A stretch of DNA of 5,586 bases from the NCBI GenBank assembly GCA_023433655.1, contig JAEYUE010000287.1:1-5586 (forward strand), read 5' to 3'. Positions 5,199 through 5,586 of this stretch are shown in pieces. Position numbers and translations under genes: made by a program. Every line of letters starts with the position of its first letter. The first letter of the stretch is position 1. This stretch comes from Pseudomonadota bacterium. GTDB taxonomy: Bacteria; Pseudomonadota; Alphaproteobacteria; Caulobacterales; Caulobacteraceae. The notes beneath the pieces are model-generated. The model worked only from the letters and a program-made list of their open reading frames with translations. It had not been told where the DNA came from and did not search any database.

Positions 5199-5202
5199 AT
5201 GA
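5014..5202 (+). other. Possible 62-codon leader ORF overlapping the rho start
   Basis: A GTG at 5014 opens a 62-codon frame (MVSLLPNRSWLRR...) whose TGA overlaps the rho ATG as ATGA. It is rich in Arg, Pro and Ser and has no recognisable domain or clear Shine-Dalgarno. About 14 of 62 codons end in A or T, more than expected for a well-adapted gene here. E. coli has a short leader peptide gene, rhoL, before rho, which makes a leader ORF conceivable. More likely it is a chance open frame in GC-rich DNA. Confidence 0.2.
5151..5177 (+). repeat. Two abutting hairpins just upstream of the rho start
   Basis: CTCGCC-TGCC-GGCGAG (5151-5166) is a perfect 6-base stem with a 4-base loop. The perfect 12-base palindrome GCGCCCGGGCGC (5166-5177) follows, sharing G5166. 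They end 21 bases before the rho ATG, and GAGAAG (5187-5192), the likely ribosome binding site, lies between. In the transcript they could pause polymerase or shape translation of rho. Neither has a T-run, so neither is an intrinsic terminator. Confidence 0.5.
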
Positions 5203-5586
5203 CCGACGTCCGCGACACCGACCCGACCGCCCCCGAGGCCGAAACCCTCGATGGCGACCAGACCGCGACCGAGGTCGCCGCCGCCGACCTGCCCGTCGTC
5301 GACCAGGAGGCCGACGAGGACGAGGATGACGGCGAGCCGATCGTCCCCAACGGCCGCATCACCTTGGCCGAGCTGAACGAGAAGACCCCGGCCGACCTCG
5401 TCGCCTTCGCCGAACAGCTGGAGATCGAGAACGCCTCCAACCTGCGCAAGCAGGACTTGCTGTTCGCCATCCTCAAGGCCCTTGCGGACGAAGAGGTCGA
5501 GATCATCGCCGACGGCGTGCTCGAAATCCTGCCGGACGGCTTCGGCTTCCTGCGCAGCCCCGACGCCAACTATCTTCCGGGTCCGG
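5199..5586 (+). CDS. rho: Transcription termination factor Rho, N-terminal 129 residues (cut by window edge)
   Basis: Hexameric ATP-dependent RNA helicase that ends transcription at C-rich, untranslated RNA. About 129 of an expected 420-480 residues are present. Residues 1-48 are an acidic, probably disordered extension with 18 Asp/Glu and one basic residue. The Rho_N helical domain follows from about residue 53 (RITLAELNEKTPADLVAFAE, then ENASNLRKQDLLFAILK). The start of the cold-shock-like RNA-binding domain is next, with DGVLEILPDGFGFLRS (105-120) including the RNP1-like GFGFLR, and NYLPGP at the edge. E. coli Rho begins at the equivalent of about residue 54. The ATG at 5199 has GAGAAG six bases upstream, and the frame remains Asp/Glu-rich and gene-like from there. 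The Walker motifs lie outside the window, but the N-terminal match is characteristic. Confidence 0.95.
   Translation, partial: MTDVRDTDPTAPEAETLDGDQTATEVAAADLPVVDQEADEDEDDGEPIVPNGRITLAELNEKTPADLVAFAEQLEIENASNLRKQDLLFAILKALADEEVEIIADGVLEILPDGFGFLRSPDANYLPGP

Overview
The window is GC-rich (about 70%) alphaproteobacterial chromosome, most likely from the order Caulobacterales (Caulobacter, Brevundimonas or Phenylobacterium type). Two divergent gene blocks face away from a 494-base gap. To the left, on the minus strand, are a PpsR/DUF299 regulatory protein, a Maf nucleotide pyrophosphatase and shikimate dehydrogenase (aroE, cut by the window edge). To the right, on the plus strand, are hemE, hemH, hemJ and then the 5' part of rho. 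This is the gene order around the Caulobacter crescentus replication origin (Cori), which lies between the DUF299/RP001 gene and hemE. The genus is inferred from this order and from general protein character, not from a database search.

The left block (1-1917) is tightly packed. ppsR to maf and maf to aroE are each joined by a GTGA overlap, with GTG starts for maf and aroE. The right block repeats the pattern with ATGA overlaps between hemE/hemH and hemH/hemJ. Both look like translationally coupled operons. HemE makes coproporphyrinogen III, HemJ oxidises protoporphyrinogen IX and HemH inserts iron; the intervening HemF/HemN step is not encoded here.

The central gap (1918-2411) is the most interesting part. 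It holds one good CtrA-type site (TTAA-N7-TTAG). Three bases later come two head-to-tail 9-mers that each match the DnaA box at 7 of 9 positions, and the second runs into a 25-base inverted repeat. A pyrimidine-rich AT-rich patch nearer hemE is a candidate unwinding element. A 9-mer (GGCGCCGAT) occurs three times on the ppsR side. I read the gap as the chromosomal origin plus the divergent control region for ppsR and hemE.

The hemJ-rho gap (4978-5198) is C-rich on the transcript strand. It contains two abutting hairpins just before the rho start and an open frame whose stop overlaps the rho ATG. This fits Rho autoregulation through its leader, but it is inference. No tRNA, rRNA, mobile element or CRISPR array was seen. 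The genes are conserved housekeeping genes, and I see no evidence for an undescribed multi-gene system.
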